Under the pieces are notes generated by a model. It was not told the DNA's origin. It made no database searches and saw only the letters and a program-made list of their open reading frames with translations. A stretch of DNA of 64,000 nucleotides. Source: Agelas oroides (lineage: Eukaryota; Porifera; Demospongiae; Agelasida; Agelasidae). Positions 23,089 to 33,417 of the stretch are shown one piece after another. How positions within the stretch are numbered: position 1 is the stretch's first letter; each line of letters starts with the position of its first letter. Made by a program: the position numbers and the translations under genes. The stretch lies in assembly GCA_949130485.1 (NCBI GenBank), contig OX422185.1:5784928-5848927 (forward strand), written 5' to 3'.

Positions 23089-24230
23089 ATAAGAGCATAT
23101 GAAAGTTCCTTACTGCAACTTTGAAGTGTCTTACATTATATATGAGCATATGAAAGTTCCTTACTGCAACTTTGAAGTGTCTTACATTACCGTATTGTCC
23201 TGTGCAGGCGCCCATGGGCCCTTGCAGCTCTAGCCCAAAAGATCGGGGGTGGGCCTTTACACAGAGAACATGCTCGAATGATTAAATTACCTCCTGGCAA
23301 GCACCCACCCCTAACTTCCAGATCTACTTTCACTTTGTACGCTTTGTATCCGAGTGACTGGTTGGTGAAGCTGCTTCTGCAATTTGTGAGTCAACCGTTC
23401 GATAAGATGAAGGTCAGCATTTCCGTGTGCCTTTTTATATTGCTGGCATTGACAGTCAGTGATGAGCATTCACCATACTAGTCTGCTTTACTGTGCTTGG
23501 AATACAAGTCATCAGCAATCAAATCTCTCAGTTTTTGAGAATCATGTCCGAGTTTATCATCGACAACGCCATTTGAGAATTTCATGTCTACTAATCACTG
23601 TGGACACCAGAAATCAGAGAAGAGCTCTCCACAGTTTGGGAGACAGCAAACACGCATGACGGCTTTGAAGTTGCCATACGTAAGGGTACACACACAGTAG
23701 GGCACATTCCAGCTGAGATTTTCAAAGTCTGCTGTTTTTTTTTTTTAGAAGACATGGAGGTACAGTCAACCGTAGAGTATCAACCAACAGACACCGTCAA
23801 TTACCGTTGGAGCAAGACAGGCTTGAAGTACCTTGTGAACTTATCTTATAGCAGATGATCTGAAGCTACTCAAAAAGCTCAAAAGGATTGTATCTACACA
23901 CACATAGTAACATTGGCCAGGGTCTTCTATATAAGACCCACACAATCTTGCAACAAAGACCATAGCTACCAACTCCATTCACACACAGGATTATGTAATA
24001 CCACAAATTGCATGGTGGGTGGTTACACGGAGGACCTCACAAACCACAGAACTGTCAAAATTGGGGGGTGGGCCCTTGCTCAGGGATGGGTGCTTGCAGG
24101 AGACAATACGGTATATAAGAGCATATATGAAAGTTCCTTACTGCAACTTTGAAGTGTGCTTACGTTCTATAAGAGCATAGTTATGAAAGTTTCTTTACTA
24201 CAAGTTTGAAGTGTCCATTTGTAGTGACTC
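23089..24230. repeat. 51-bp minisatellite split by a transposon
   Basis: Units containing gagcatatgaaagttcctta lie at about 23089-23139 and 23140-23189, then again at 24112-24165 and 24166-24215, diverging outward. The array is interrupted exactly by the element at 23190-24111. Confidence 0.85.
23190..24111. mobile_element. TA-inserted non-autonomous DNA transposon (922 bp)
   Basis: Ends CCGTATTGTC / GACAATACGG are flanked by TA (23188-23189 and 24112-24113). The minisatellite it splits gives the ancestral sequence (cttacattatat), confirming a TA duplication as in Tc1/mariner relatives. Inverted similarity extends about 45 bp with gaps. Two short frames inside (23278-23481, 23459-23659) show no transposase motif. 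Confidence 0.85.
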
Positions 24231-24865
24231 CCTCACAGATGTTCTAAGGGTTGGTGGGCATTGTGGTTGTAAGATGAACTAGGCTTTTTTTCATGCATCA
24301 GGGCAGTTGCCTTTCTGGTTGCCTTATGCATTTAGTCTCTAATACCCTCTCTGTGGTATAAAACAACAAATTTGTTTTTGCATATATAGATGAAGTGTTA
24401 GTAGATATGTTTGCTACCAAGCGTACCCTGAAAGGGAGGTGCACTGCAAGACCACTTCTTTATTGCTTGATTACTTCAGGTTGTAGCCATCATTTTATTT
24501 TAGTCAAGGGAGGGAAGTTGGAAAGAGCATCCTGCTCACTGTGTATTAGTCAACCATGTAGGGAGGTTTGGAGGGCACTAGTGGCAATCAGAAAGAATTT
24601 GGGTAGCTAAAGCATAATCAAATCTTTGAAACAAAAAGTTTCCTGTCAGGCTACATTGTAGTTGCATCGAGTCCCACAAGTCACTAACTCAGGTCGGTTA
24701 AGGCGGACCCAAATGTATTACGCGTGACACGGAAGTATTGCAATAGTTCGCAAACGTATTGCCATAGTTCGTGGAGATTGAATGGCAGCTGCGTTTTAGC
24801 TTCTTTTTTTTTAAACTTTATGGAACTTGTGCAATGGATACATAAAATAGCAAAGGCTAATAGTA
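24231..24865. other. No gene recognised
   Basis: Positions about 24690-24800 weakly resemble the block at 1110-1220 and 48440-48550 (cagaagta, attggaatag, gaatggc, ttcttagc landmarks), so an old interspersed repeat may be present. Nothing coding was seen. Confidence 0.3.
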
Positions 24866-25938
24866 AAGTCACAAAAAAGTTTTCTCAATGAAAACAAGCA
24901 CATGTAGGGATGGAACCCTCAAAAACCAACCAAACAAGATAGGAACAACACCACAATACTTTTACACCATCCCTACATCTTGTGCCATTTTGCCGACTAT
25001 GCATTGTGTTTGTTACTTGTGTGCACAGAAGGGTTGTCTTGGGCATGGAAGCCTGTGGAACGAGCAGTACTGGGTGTGTAGTGCACGTTGTTGTGTATGG
25101 AGAGTGCGTTGTGTTGTGGGTGGCTGTAACTTTGTTACGGTTGAGTGTGGCAGGCATGGTTAGCTAGTTTAATATGTACAAGCTGTGGGGTGCAAGATCA
25201 GTGCTGAGTCTGTGTGGCATGTTGGAGTGGGTTGCGTATGTTGTGGGCTTTTGTAGCTGCTGGGCATGGCAGGTAAGGGTTGTCTTGTAAGTGAAGGCTG
25301 TGGTGTGAGCAGTACTGGGTCGGTCTGTAGTTAACGACATGGTGGTGTGTTTGAAGGGTTTGTGGGGTAGGTAGCTAGTTGTAGGGAGAAAGGTTGTTTG
25401 TTGGTTTGTGGGTGTAGCTGGTGTGCAGTGTTGTTTTAGTTAGCTATAACTTTAACTAAATATATTTTAGTATGGCCTTTTTAAAATTTAGTTAATCAAA
25501 AGTGCAACTTAAATTTCTTGCTAACTTGGGGGCTGTAACTAAAACATCCAAGGACGTACAAGAAGAAACCATAACTGTACTAAAACAGAATACAGCCTGT
25601 TTTCAACAATAAGTGTAACTAAATACCTTTTAGTAAGGGGTTTTAGAGTTTCAGTGGTTGAAACTATAACTAACTAAAAATTTTGTAAAACCGGGAAACT
25701 AAAACTAAACTAAACCAAAAGTATTTTCTAAATAAAAACTAACTATAACTAAACTAAAAGCACAAACCCTAAAAACTTAAATTTGAAGGGTTTTGTGGTG
25801 TACGTGGTTGGCAAAATGGCACAAGATGTAGGGATGGTGTAAAAGTATTGTGGTGTTGTTCCTATCTTGTTTGGTTGGTTTTTGAGGGTTCCATCCCTAC
25901 ATGTGCTTGTTTTCATTGAGAAAACTTTTTTGTGACTT
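24866..25938. mobile_element. Foldback element with 129-bp arms (1.07 kb)
   Basis: Positions 24866-24994 and 25810-25938 are reverse complements over 129 bp with no mismatch that I noticed. A diverged partial copy of one arm lies at 54199-54282. The interior left half is rich in G and T (tgtggtgtg-like words), and the right half holds a hAT-type MITE. No transposase. Confidence 0.85.
25428..25775. mobile_element. hAT-type MITE, copy 1 (right end degraded)
   Basis: Begins CAGTGTTGTTTTAGTTAGC and follows the element at 31493-31831 closely: repeated phrases such as ctaaataccttttagtaag and aactaaactaaaagcac. The right terminus is lost or scrambled. It lies inside the larger foldback element. Confidence 0.75.
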
Positions 25939-26059
25939 GTTTGCTTTGTTTTTTTTTGGTTTAGGAATGGTAAGAGAGAAGTGACATGGGAGGGTAGGCC
26001 GAGGGGAAGATGCATGGTGTGTACAGTATGATAGTAGAAAGAGCTAAGAATTGTCATAA

Positions 26060-26702
26060 ATTCAAACGCTTTGAAGTGAAATCGTCAATCCAAACATCAA
26101 ACTTCGGGGGGTTTAGAAGTACAGTCCAAGCAAAGCCTCATAAAAACCAAGTGAAAAGCAGATGAGTTTAATAAGGCTTTGCATGCAAGCTTATAAATCC
26201 TGTGCTCATTTCACATGGACTAGTAATGGGTTCACCGAAAAACTCTCCATAGACTGTCACCAGAGTATTGAGTCGTAAGACCCCATTACAGAACTGTTTG
26301 ATGGTGAGTAGCTATAGTCTAAATGGGTTTGAAACGAACGCATAGGGGTCTGTGGAGCTGAACAACCGCCAGTTCTGTGGCCACCTCTAGTGCAGAAGTT
26401 TGGAATGAAGCCATGCACTGTTGACTCGGTGCTACTAGAGTTTGAGTATACCAAGCTACCAATAGGCTGCCACTTGCTTCGTTGGAGGAATATGAAGACT
26501 CAGGCACAACACAAAAGGAGGATGTTAAGAAGACACCAGCCAAAGTGCTACCATCAACTCGCAGTAAACATTGTATGTGTACTATATGCATGTAAATGAC
26601 TATAACAAGCAACTTTGAAATGTGAAAGTTGACAATAAAACTTGAAATTGAATATCAGTGGCTAGTGTTCTAAGTCATATGAAGTACTTGATGGTTAAAA
26701 CA
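26060..26702. other. Possible 3' terminal exon with polyA signal, otherwise nothing
   Basis: A plus-strand frame at about 26444-26597 (LASLEEYEDSGTT then KKTPAKVLPSTRSK) ends at TAA and is followed by AATAAA at 26634-26639, as for a last exon. No acceptor or partner exon could be fixed and the family is unknown. The rest of the stretch shows nothing. Confidence 0.2.
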
Positions 26703-27203
26703 CTAGCTGGCATAGTACCGTCTATACCACTTGAGCTTGGCTTTTGCAGCCTTCAAATTAGTCATACGAGCTGCTGCCCTTTTTTTGTCAGGGTTCCTCC
26801 AATAACTACTATGGGAGGATACGCGGGAAGCTGCCCTTCCTTTCTCAGGGTCCTCCCAATAGCGGGTATGGGAGGATACGCGGGAAGCTGCCCTTCCTTT
26901 CTCAGGGTCCTCCCAATAACGGGTATGGGAGGATGCCCTGGAAGATGCCCTTTTGGTCTCAGGGTCCTCCCAATAACGGGTATGGGAGGACGCCCTTTTC
27001 ATCTCAGGGTCCTTCCAATAACAGGCATGGGAGGACACCCTTTTCGTCTCAGGGTCCTTCCAATAACAGGCATGGGAGGACGCCCGGGAAGATGCCCTGT
27101 GTTTCTCCAGGTCCTTCCAGTAATTATTACGGGACGATTGCCTTTTTTTCCCCTTTGTTTCGCAGGTAGTTCTGCTTGTACTGCGCTCGTTTCTTGCGGA
27201 CAT
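26703..27203 (-). CDS. Charged Trp/Tyr repeat protein (RYWEDPEK repeats)
   Basis: An intact minus-strand frame, 166 residues from the ATG at 27203 (MSARNERSTSR). The earlier in-frame Met at 27236 has a less likely leader. It contains about seven repeats of 14-20 residues built on SSHTRYWEDPEKKRA, with conserved Tyr-Trp, Asp-Pro and Lys/Arg, and ends in a basic tail (KAAKAKLKWYRRYYAS). Proteins with strings of RYWxNPEKxRAASRxxY repeats are common in sponges and cnidarians, usually unnamed and often fused to other domains. The repeats are clear in DNA as units of about 42-60 bp at 26815-27110. A CpG-rich putative promoter lies just upstream. Function is unknown; nucleic-acid binding is only a guess from the charge. 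Confidence 0.6.
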   Translation of the reverse strand: MSARNERSTSRTTCETKGKKRQSSRNNYWKDLEKHRASSRASSHACYWKDPETKRVSSHACYWKDPEMKRASSHTRYWEDPETKRASSRASSHTRYWEDPEKGRAASRVSSHTRYWEDPEKGRAASRVSSHSSYWRNPDKKRAAARMTNLKAAKAKLKWYRRYYAS

Positions 27204-27560
27204 TACGCATATTGCGTTCGATGTAAAGTGCAGCACAACTACGTCAACTGATCCACGAAATCAGATTTGCAAACTGCAACGCTCAATTCTCACCTTCTCT
27301 ACGAAGTACTGAACCACGTGCTCAGTTGAACCCTGGTGACGTAATTATGAGTAATATTTAATTCGAGCAAAATGGCGTGTAGCAGCTAGCGTAAGTGTGA
27401 GATTACCTGAGAATCGCCGACAAGTTTGAGTTCTTTCTTTTAGACCGATAAGTGGCAGGTGCAATACCTAGTGATTTATCCTGTTGTTTTGCGTTTGAAT
27501 CGTTGTAAAAGCTCCAGCCGTTATCGTGCTATCGCGGTGAGAGGCAGAAGAAGAAGAAGA
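27204..27560. promoter_or_regulatory. CpG-rich putative promoter region
   Basis: Between the minus-strand repeat-protein gene and the plus strand the sequence is enriched in CG (tacgtcaac, ccacgtgctc, gtgacgtaat) and includes E-box-like (cacgtg) and CRE-like (tgacgta) words. That fits a promoter for the minus-strand gene and perhaps a divergent transcript. A GAA repeat lies at 27545-27570. No transcript start can be fixed from sequence alone. Confidence 0.3.
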
Positions 27561-27896
27561 AGAAGAAAGTCAGAAGATAGACGATTTGTCTGTTTTGGCG
27601 ACTTGCCGGTCTGGTGCTTAGCGATACTTTCCAGCAAACTTAACAGTCTTTTTGCTCATGAAAACACTCGATAATGCCTGATATGGCTCATACAGGCCTT
27701 TGACTAATCTAACGAAGACATTTCGAGCGTGTTATTTGTGCACTTTTAATGTGGCGGCCATTTTTTTTCGGGGTCATCCCTACATATGGCGTACTACCGT
27801 ACGCCATGATAATGTACCCAGGTTGTAAAGATAGGTTATAGTTAACAAAACTTTTCTACATACTAATATTAGGTAATGCTAGTGTTATTCTCGCTG

Positions 27897-28080
27897 TTAG
27901 TCCGTATTGTTTAGCTTTGTGTCATCCATGGTTGTGAAGTAGGTGGGTCTGACTTACCGAAGGGATGCCATTGAGACCAAGCGCTGCGTGTTTCTGGGAG
28001 CAGGAGAGGGGAATACGCCTTGAGCTACTCGAGCAACGATGATCCATCGTCTTCGGCGGTTGATGCGGAAGGTAGATAAG
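27897..28080 (+). repeat. Diverged interspersed repeat (related to 1225-1430)
   Basis: Resembles 1225-1430 and 48554-48715, with shared words gaagtaggt, gaagggat, ttgagaccaag and gtgtttct. Similarity is moderate, so this is an older dispersed copy and not part of the recent duplication. Confidence 0.45.
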
Positions 28081-28422
28081 TGTTTGTGAAGCTCACGGCA
28101 GCTGCTTTTCGTGGAGTGCTTGTTTGTTGCTTGCTGTGTGTACCGTCTTTGGCTTTTCTCGTTGACAGCGAGACATAGCCTTGGAACTGTTTGACAGGTA
28201 TGAAGCCTGAGGTCTGCTGTACTCTGTAGCTAGTGTTGTGTCTCTCTTCGTAGGCGTTGAAAAGAAAACGTAGCCAATAAGTCACTTTTGCGATTGAGTC
28301 GATCGACGACCTACATGGCTTCTCATGCTTACTATGCTCCACCCCTCGAGGGCTTCTGAACGAAACCTCACATATTACTAGGGGACGCCCCACTCTAACC
28401 ACAGACCGGCTCAAGCGTGTCC

Positions 28423-28678
28423 ATGACGCCAAGAGCGCATAAGAACGGGCGGCTAGAGTAAGAGCATGTAATTCCAATAGAAGCCTGCAGTCCGGTGAAA
28501 GTTATCGAATAGTTACTAAAAATAGAACACTGGCACGTGCTTAGCAACAACGGAATATGTCTATGCGCAGTACGTGTTACTATTTTAAGTAACGGTTCAA
28601 TAATTCCAACCGGTTTCAAATTTACGTAGTTACACGTTCTTACTCTAGCCGCCCGTTCTTATGCGACTCTTGGTGATG
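28423..28678. mobile_element. Small MITE (about 250 bp)
   Basis: Inverted arms of about 45 bp (cataagaacgggcggctaga on the left, tctagccgcccgttcttatg on the right) enclose 150 bp of non-coding sequence. The 150-residue minus frame that crosses the left arm is not supported by any motif. No target duplication was settled. Confidence 0.75.
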
Positions 28679-29051
28679 CCTATAGGCGTCTATCGCGCTT
28701 TCACATAGTGACGCCTATAAGCATCTATTGCATATAATCGGTTAACCACTGAGAATATGTAATCTCAGAGTGGCTAAAATTTGGTGAGGCGTGCTCCCAG
28801 TATGAATGCACACATTATTTCTGTTTTTTAGTTTGGAGGGAGGAAGGATTTTAAGGTGGGGTATATAGAAACTTGTATTAGCCACTAATGAACTTATTGG
28901 GGCCATACTTAGTTTTGGTTTTTCCAGAATGCAAAACTGCCATCAGGACTTATTTGAAGGAAAATGTCCTGGTAGACTAAGTACTCGATTTTTCCAACTA
29001 TGGAAATTGTGACAGAATTTCACCCATATCAACCTTCCTCTTTGTTAACAG

Positions 29052-29871
29052 ATCTACAGCAGAACCTTTGTTTGGACAGGACTATGACAAGTTCAATCCC
29101 CAGGATTATCTTCACACATACTACAGTGCTGATACTTTGGGTCTACATCCCATTCAACTTCTCAGACTGAAAACATTGCACGAATTCTACCAATCCTACG
29201 AGTCAACTGAGGCAAAGCTCAAAATACTCGACGTTGGTTCTGGACCTGTCATTGCCCAGGTCATTATTGGTGCACCTTATGCAGCTGAGATTGTTCTCTC
29301 AGAGTACCTTGAGGCAAACCGTGCAGCACTGTTACAGTGGCTTAATAATGACCCAAATGCTTTCGACTGGACACACATCATCAATCATGTTGTGGTCAAT
29401 CTAGAGGGCAAGAGTGAGGAAGAAGTCCAAGTACGGGCACAGTTGGTGCGCAAAGTCGTCAAAGCTGTTGTGCACTGTGATGTTAACCGTGATCCACCAA
29501 TTCCCCCAGAATATGTAGGACAGTACGACATTGTCACTGCTTTCCTATCCCTTTCAGCTGCTTGTGCTACAACAGAAGATTACGTTGCCACATTGGTCAG
29601 GCTGCATGCTCTCCTCAAGTCTGGAGGCAAGATTGTGCTGTTAAACACTGACAGAAAGGAGCAAGTCACACCAACCCAAGCCTCGTATACCGTAGGGTCT
29701 CAGGAATTTTTTGAGTTGCGACTCTCAAGAGATTTCATTTCCAAGTCATTGGAACAGGCCGGATTTTGTGATATTAACGTGACCATAATGCCACGCCCAG
29801 ATTTAGGACCAGATATGCCTATTCCAGACATTGTTGGTTTTAATTTCATAACTGCTAGTAAAATTAACTAA
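29052..29871 (+). CDS. NNMT/PNMT/INMT-family N-methyltransferase, last exon, copy B
   Basis: A large 3' exon of about 273 residues follows an acceptor (tttgttaacag). The nearest in-frame start-like codon is TTG, so the real ATG is on an upstream exon that I did not find. It matches the nicotinamide/phenylethanolamine/indolethylamine N-methyltransferase family along its length: FNPQDYLHTYY near the start, motif I LDVGSGPVI, the acidic strand-2 end SEYLEANRAALLQWL, FDWTHIINHVV, CDVNRDPPIPPEYVGQYDIVTAFLSLSAAC, LLKSGGKIVLLN, and a C-terminal VGFNFITASK. Members use S-adenosylmethionine to methylate small amines in the cytosol. The substrate cannot be told from this. The frame is intact, unlike its copy at 5398-6173. 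It is followed by regucalcin in both blocks. Confidence 0.9.
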
Positions 29872-31279
29872 ACGTCTGGCTGAACTGCATGATCTCGTAG
29901 CATGTCTATGTAGGTTGAACTTTCATTGTGTAACTGTGATTGAATTTATAGTATTGTACACTGGTTAACTATGTTTTGACTTGTAAATCTAGTACATTTA
30001 TGTTGGTAGGTTTTTGCCAAATTAGAACACGGAATAGAAATCTGTGGTCATTATATGGCCATGCATGTATACCAAATTTTAATGAGAGCCAGAGAATTAG
30101 GGCTATGATGGTAAGTGAACATTTGTTGTTTTAATAGTATATTTCCATGCTATAATATAGTATATATAACTGGGTTGAATGGACTGAGAAAGGGTGCATG
30201 AAGTTCAATCTTAAATTCCTCCTGAATTCTATGTTTGTTGTTTACTCATCCGTGCAGTCTATTACTCGAGTCTTTGTACTTACTCCACTCACAGTTGGAA
30301 GCATATATGTGGTTCTACTATTCCAACTACAGACATCAACTCTTCCAATACAGCAGTTGTAAAACCTACCATGAATCATTCTTTGATGCATTTTCATGCT
30401 ACCTATGATTGCACATCAAAACTCCAGCATTCTACCCCTTATGTAGCTATTGTAAGCCTCAGTTGCATACCTGGTAGCTACTCAGTGTGCCATCGGAACA
30501 TTTTAGGAGCCAGGCGGAAAATTCTTTTTGTCTTTGTTCTCTTCTGACATTGCTACAGCTAAAATTATCCTCCAAAAAATCTGACCATGAAGTAGCTACT
30601 GTATATGTAGGGTCTTAGGTGTGTCCATAACCTTTGATATGTGCTTGAACATTTAGCTCACACTGTTACCAATACTTTGCTTTACCTAAATAGTGAAGTC
30701 ATTTTCATAGAGACAGTGAGTGACACTGTTGTAGTTAACAGTGTACAGTTTGCAGAAAGAATTAGCAACCATTGCGTTGAACGTAACTGTGCATGTGTCA
30801 AGTTGTTTGTCTCATACTGCATTAGTACTAGCTAACTCGATTGTGTGTGCATGCCTCCACTACCTTGCTTTGAATAAATGCATTCAGCACACCCTGTAGA
30901 ATAGTGGGTGTAGTTTTGATTGTATCATCAAATTCTTATACCTTTTCTGCATCATTTACCAAATTTATTAACAAATTAAGTATCCTCTCATGACGTTAAT
31001 GTTCTGAAAAGTCTAATCAAATTGTTCTGCAGTGTAGAATCCAGTAGGACTCAAGTGTGTTTAATAACACCTTGTGTCACCATGCGTGGGTGGATCAAAG
31101 AAGCCGCATGCACTTTAAGGAAGCAAGATCCCGCCTTGCCAGAGAACCATGCTTTAAATAGGTGTGAAGAGTGCTTTAAACAGGTGTGAAGAGTACGATT
31201 ATTAACAAATTTGCAGCGTGCTGGGTGTGAATGGTACAATTAATTGCTTGCATCTTGTTTTTCTACATTGTTTCTATTG
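29872..31279. other. Intergenic, no gene seen
   Basis: About 1.4 kb between the methyltransferase and the start of clear block-A similarity. No exon or structured repeat was recognised apart from a 20-bp tandem phrase near 31144-31190 (caggtgtgaagagt). Confidence 0.35.
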
Positions 31280-31492
31280 CCATTGTACATGCACACTTGG
31301 TTGAGCGTTTGGAGGTCACACAATAAAGATATTCAATAGGATATAACTTGTGTTGTAGTAGACCACATGCGTTGACATGTAGGTATATTCATGACCCCCA
31401 GAATTAATACTTGGCGATAATTATTACAATGCTGTATGTGGACCTAGATACCGGTAATAAGGTGCCATCCCCCAGGTACAGGAACTACAGGT

Positions 31493-31831
31493 TAGTGTTG
31501 TTTTAGTTAACTGTAACTTTAACTAAATACCTTTTAGTATGGGCCTTTTAAAATTTTTAGTTAATCAAACTAGAACTAAATTTTCTTTGCTAAACTGCAA
31601 GAACCTCCAAGAGGAAACCATAACTATACTAAAACTGAAAACGTTTCATTGATAACTATAACTAAATACCTTTTAGTAAGGGGTTTGGGAGTTTTAGTAA
31701 TTGAAAGTATAACTAACCTTAAAATTTGTAAAATCTGAAAACTATAACTAAACTAAACAAAATTATTTTCTAAATCCAAAAACTAACTATAACTAAACTA
31801 AAAGCACGAACCTTATACTAAAACAACACTG
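31493..31831. mobile_element. hAT-type MITE, copy 2 (339 bp, complete)
   Basis: Ends tagtgttgttttagt and actaaaacaacactg are flanked by the perfect 8-bp repeat ctacaggt (31485-31492 and 31832-31839), the hAT hallmark. Block A at about 9608-9630 has the uninterrupted site (gaactacatgccagtagtc). The interior is built of reiterated words such as aactaaataccttttagta and is non-coding. Confidence 0.9.
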
Positions 31832-31962
31832 CTACAGGTGGGGTAGTCTTGGTAAAAAATCAATATTTCATTCTGTAGTTTGATTGCTGCATTCATTCCA
31901 TTGAATCACTGAACTTTTACGATATAAGGACAGGCTTCATACATGCATTACCCTAGTTACTC

Positions 31963-32246
31963 TAATTTATGAAATGTTCTAATTATTGGAACGCAACATT
32001 TTAATTATTTGATTCGCTCTAACTCATGCAACACATTGTTTTCAATTTTACAAAGCATTCTAATCAATGGATGCTAATGAGCAAAGTACGGTAGCTACAT
32101 GCCTTAATTTATGAAATGTTCTAATTATTGGAACGCAACATTTTAATTATTTGATTCGCTCTAACTCATGCAACGCATTGTTTTCAATTTTACAAAGCAT
32201 TCTAATCAATGGATGCTAATGAGCAAAGTACGGTAGCTACATGCCT
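31963..32246. repeat. Tandem duplication, 142-bp unit, two copies
   Basis: Positions 31963-32104 and 32105-32246 are almost the same (one a/g change was noticed). Block A has a single copy, so the duplication happened after the blocks split. Confidence 0.9.
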
Positions 32247-32492
32247 CCCTAGACAGTAAACAAAAAGTAACTAGCTGTATAGCTATCTGCTTTACTGATC
32301 CGCACTCCCCAAAACGGTATGCAGGTACGCTAGTGCTGCATTTGTGCATTGCTTATGCATATAAACATTAAGTAATTTAGCACTTTAAATCTAGTAAACA
32401 CTACAGGATAATTATGAGGGAATGTTACATATATGTGCAAGTGTACTAGTATAGGAGGTTTAATTCCTATATTCTACACACTTTTTCTGCAG

Positions 32493-32977
32493 GCAAAATC
32501 GCCAAGCATGCATCTGGTATCGACATATCCAATGGGATCGGCTGGAACCTGGACTACACTGTCATGTACTACATTGATTCCATTCCAAGAAAAGTGTACA
32601 CATTTGACTACAAGGAACAAGAAGGAACACTGACCAACCAGCGAGTGTGTATTGATTTTGCTAAAGACGACTCTCTAGGTCTACCTGATGGTATGTGTGT
32701 CGATACACAAGGCAGAGCCTGGATTGCTGGCTTCTTTGGGCAGGCGGTGACATGCTGGGACACAAACACGGGGAAAATGGTTGAGAGGGTCAGAATACCC
32801 GCCAAGAGAACCACTTCGTGTTGTTTTGGGGGACCAAACTTTGACTGGTTGTTTGTGACTAGTGCAAGTTTACACGCAGAAGAAAAAGAAAAGCGAGAAT
32901 TTCCAAATACGGAGGGAATATTTGTTGTGAAAGGGCTGCAGGCCAGAGGGGCTACCGCACATCTGTTCAAACAATGA
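32493..32977 (+). CDS. Regucalcin/SMP-30 (gluconolactonase-type), last exon, copy B
   Basis: Terminal exon after the acceptor ctttttctgcag, about 160 residues, ending at TGA 32975-32977. It is nearly the same protein as copy A; differences such as STGE versus NTGK are conservative. It keeps ISNGIGW, PDGMCVD and TTSCCFGG, so the C-terminal half of the propeller and two of the metal ligands are intact. The upstream exons were not found. The copies' close identity, against the decay of their methyltransferase and CARD neighbours, suggests selection or recent conversion on this exon. The downstream neighbour is the convergent CARD-like gene. Confidence 0.85.
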
Positions 32978-33279
32978 ATGAAATGTGCTGCAGCAGGTGG
33001 ACATGCAGGTCAATTTAGACTATGTGTGTACATAAGGAGAATATTCATATCACTGTGTCATGGGTTGACAGTTATTTCATTGATTTCTCATGTGATGAGA
33101 TGTGTGGAAATACATTATACTAGTTGTTTATCAGTGGATTGACATTACGGGAAGGTAATCACCATGTTCTCCATGCAGATGAGCAAGCATCATTGTAGAT
33201 ATTTACATAGCCTTGGGTATAGGTAGCTTTGTGTCCTGGCCCCCCAAAAAGGCATTAAAAGAGGGTCTGGTGGTTGTCC

Positions 33280-33314
33280 GGTTGTCGTAGCTCAGTGGCA
33301 GAGCACTGGCAACC
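33280..33314 (+). other. tRNA-like 5' half (A-box), fragment
   Basis: gttgtcgtagctcagtggca followed by gagcactggcaacc has a tRNA D-arm and a perfect A-box-like tagctcagtgg-agagc, but no anticodon loop, variable arm or B-box follows. It is most likely a tRNA or tRNA-derived SINE remnant at a junction where block B lacks about 250 bp present in block A. Confidence 0.45.
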
Positions 33315-33352
33315 ATCATCACCATCATCATCATCACTACTACCATGATCTG

Positions 33353-33417
33353 TCACAGGCTGCCACGGGATTTAGCTCTTTGCTTGGATTCTTTCTTGAA
33401 CTGTTTCAGTTTCTCGT
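33353..33417 (-). CDS. CARD-like gene copy B, last exon
   Basis: Minus-strand exon after the acceptor ..tacacag, encoding DEKLKQFKKESKQRAKSRGSL then TGA. Relative to copy A (11713-11843) a one-base length change puts it in another frame, so the acidic tail of copy A is lost here. The change could be harmless because the tail is low complexity. Confidence 0.5.

Noticed and set aside
26658-27251. 197-residue plus-strand frame with Gly/Pro-rich repeats
   Set aside because: It is the antisense of the charged repeat protein. The minus strand has the recognisable RYWEDPEK pattern and a promoter-like 5' flank.
28025-28477. 150-residue minus-strand frame
   Set aside because: It crosses a MITE arm and a dispersed repeat and has no recognisable domain.
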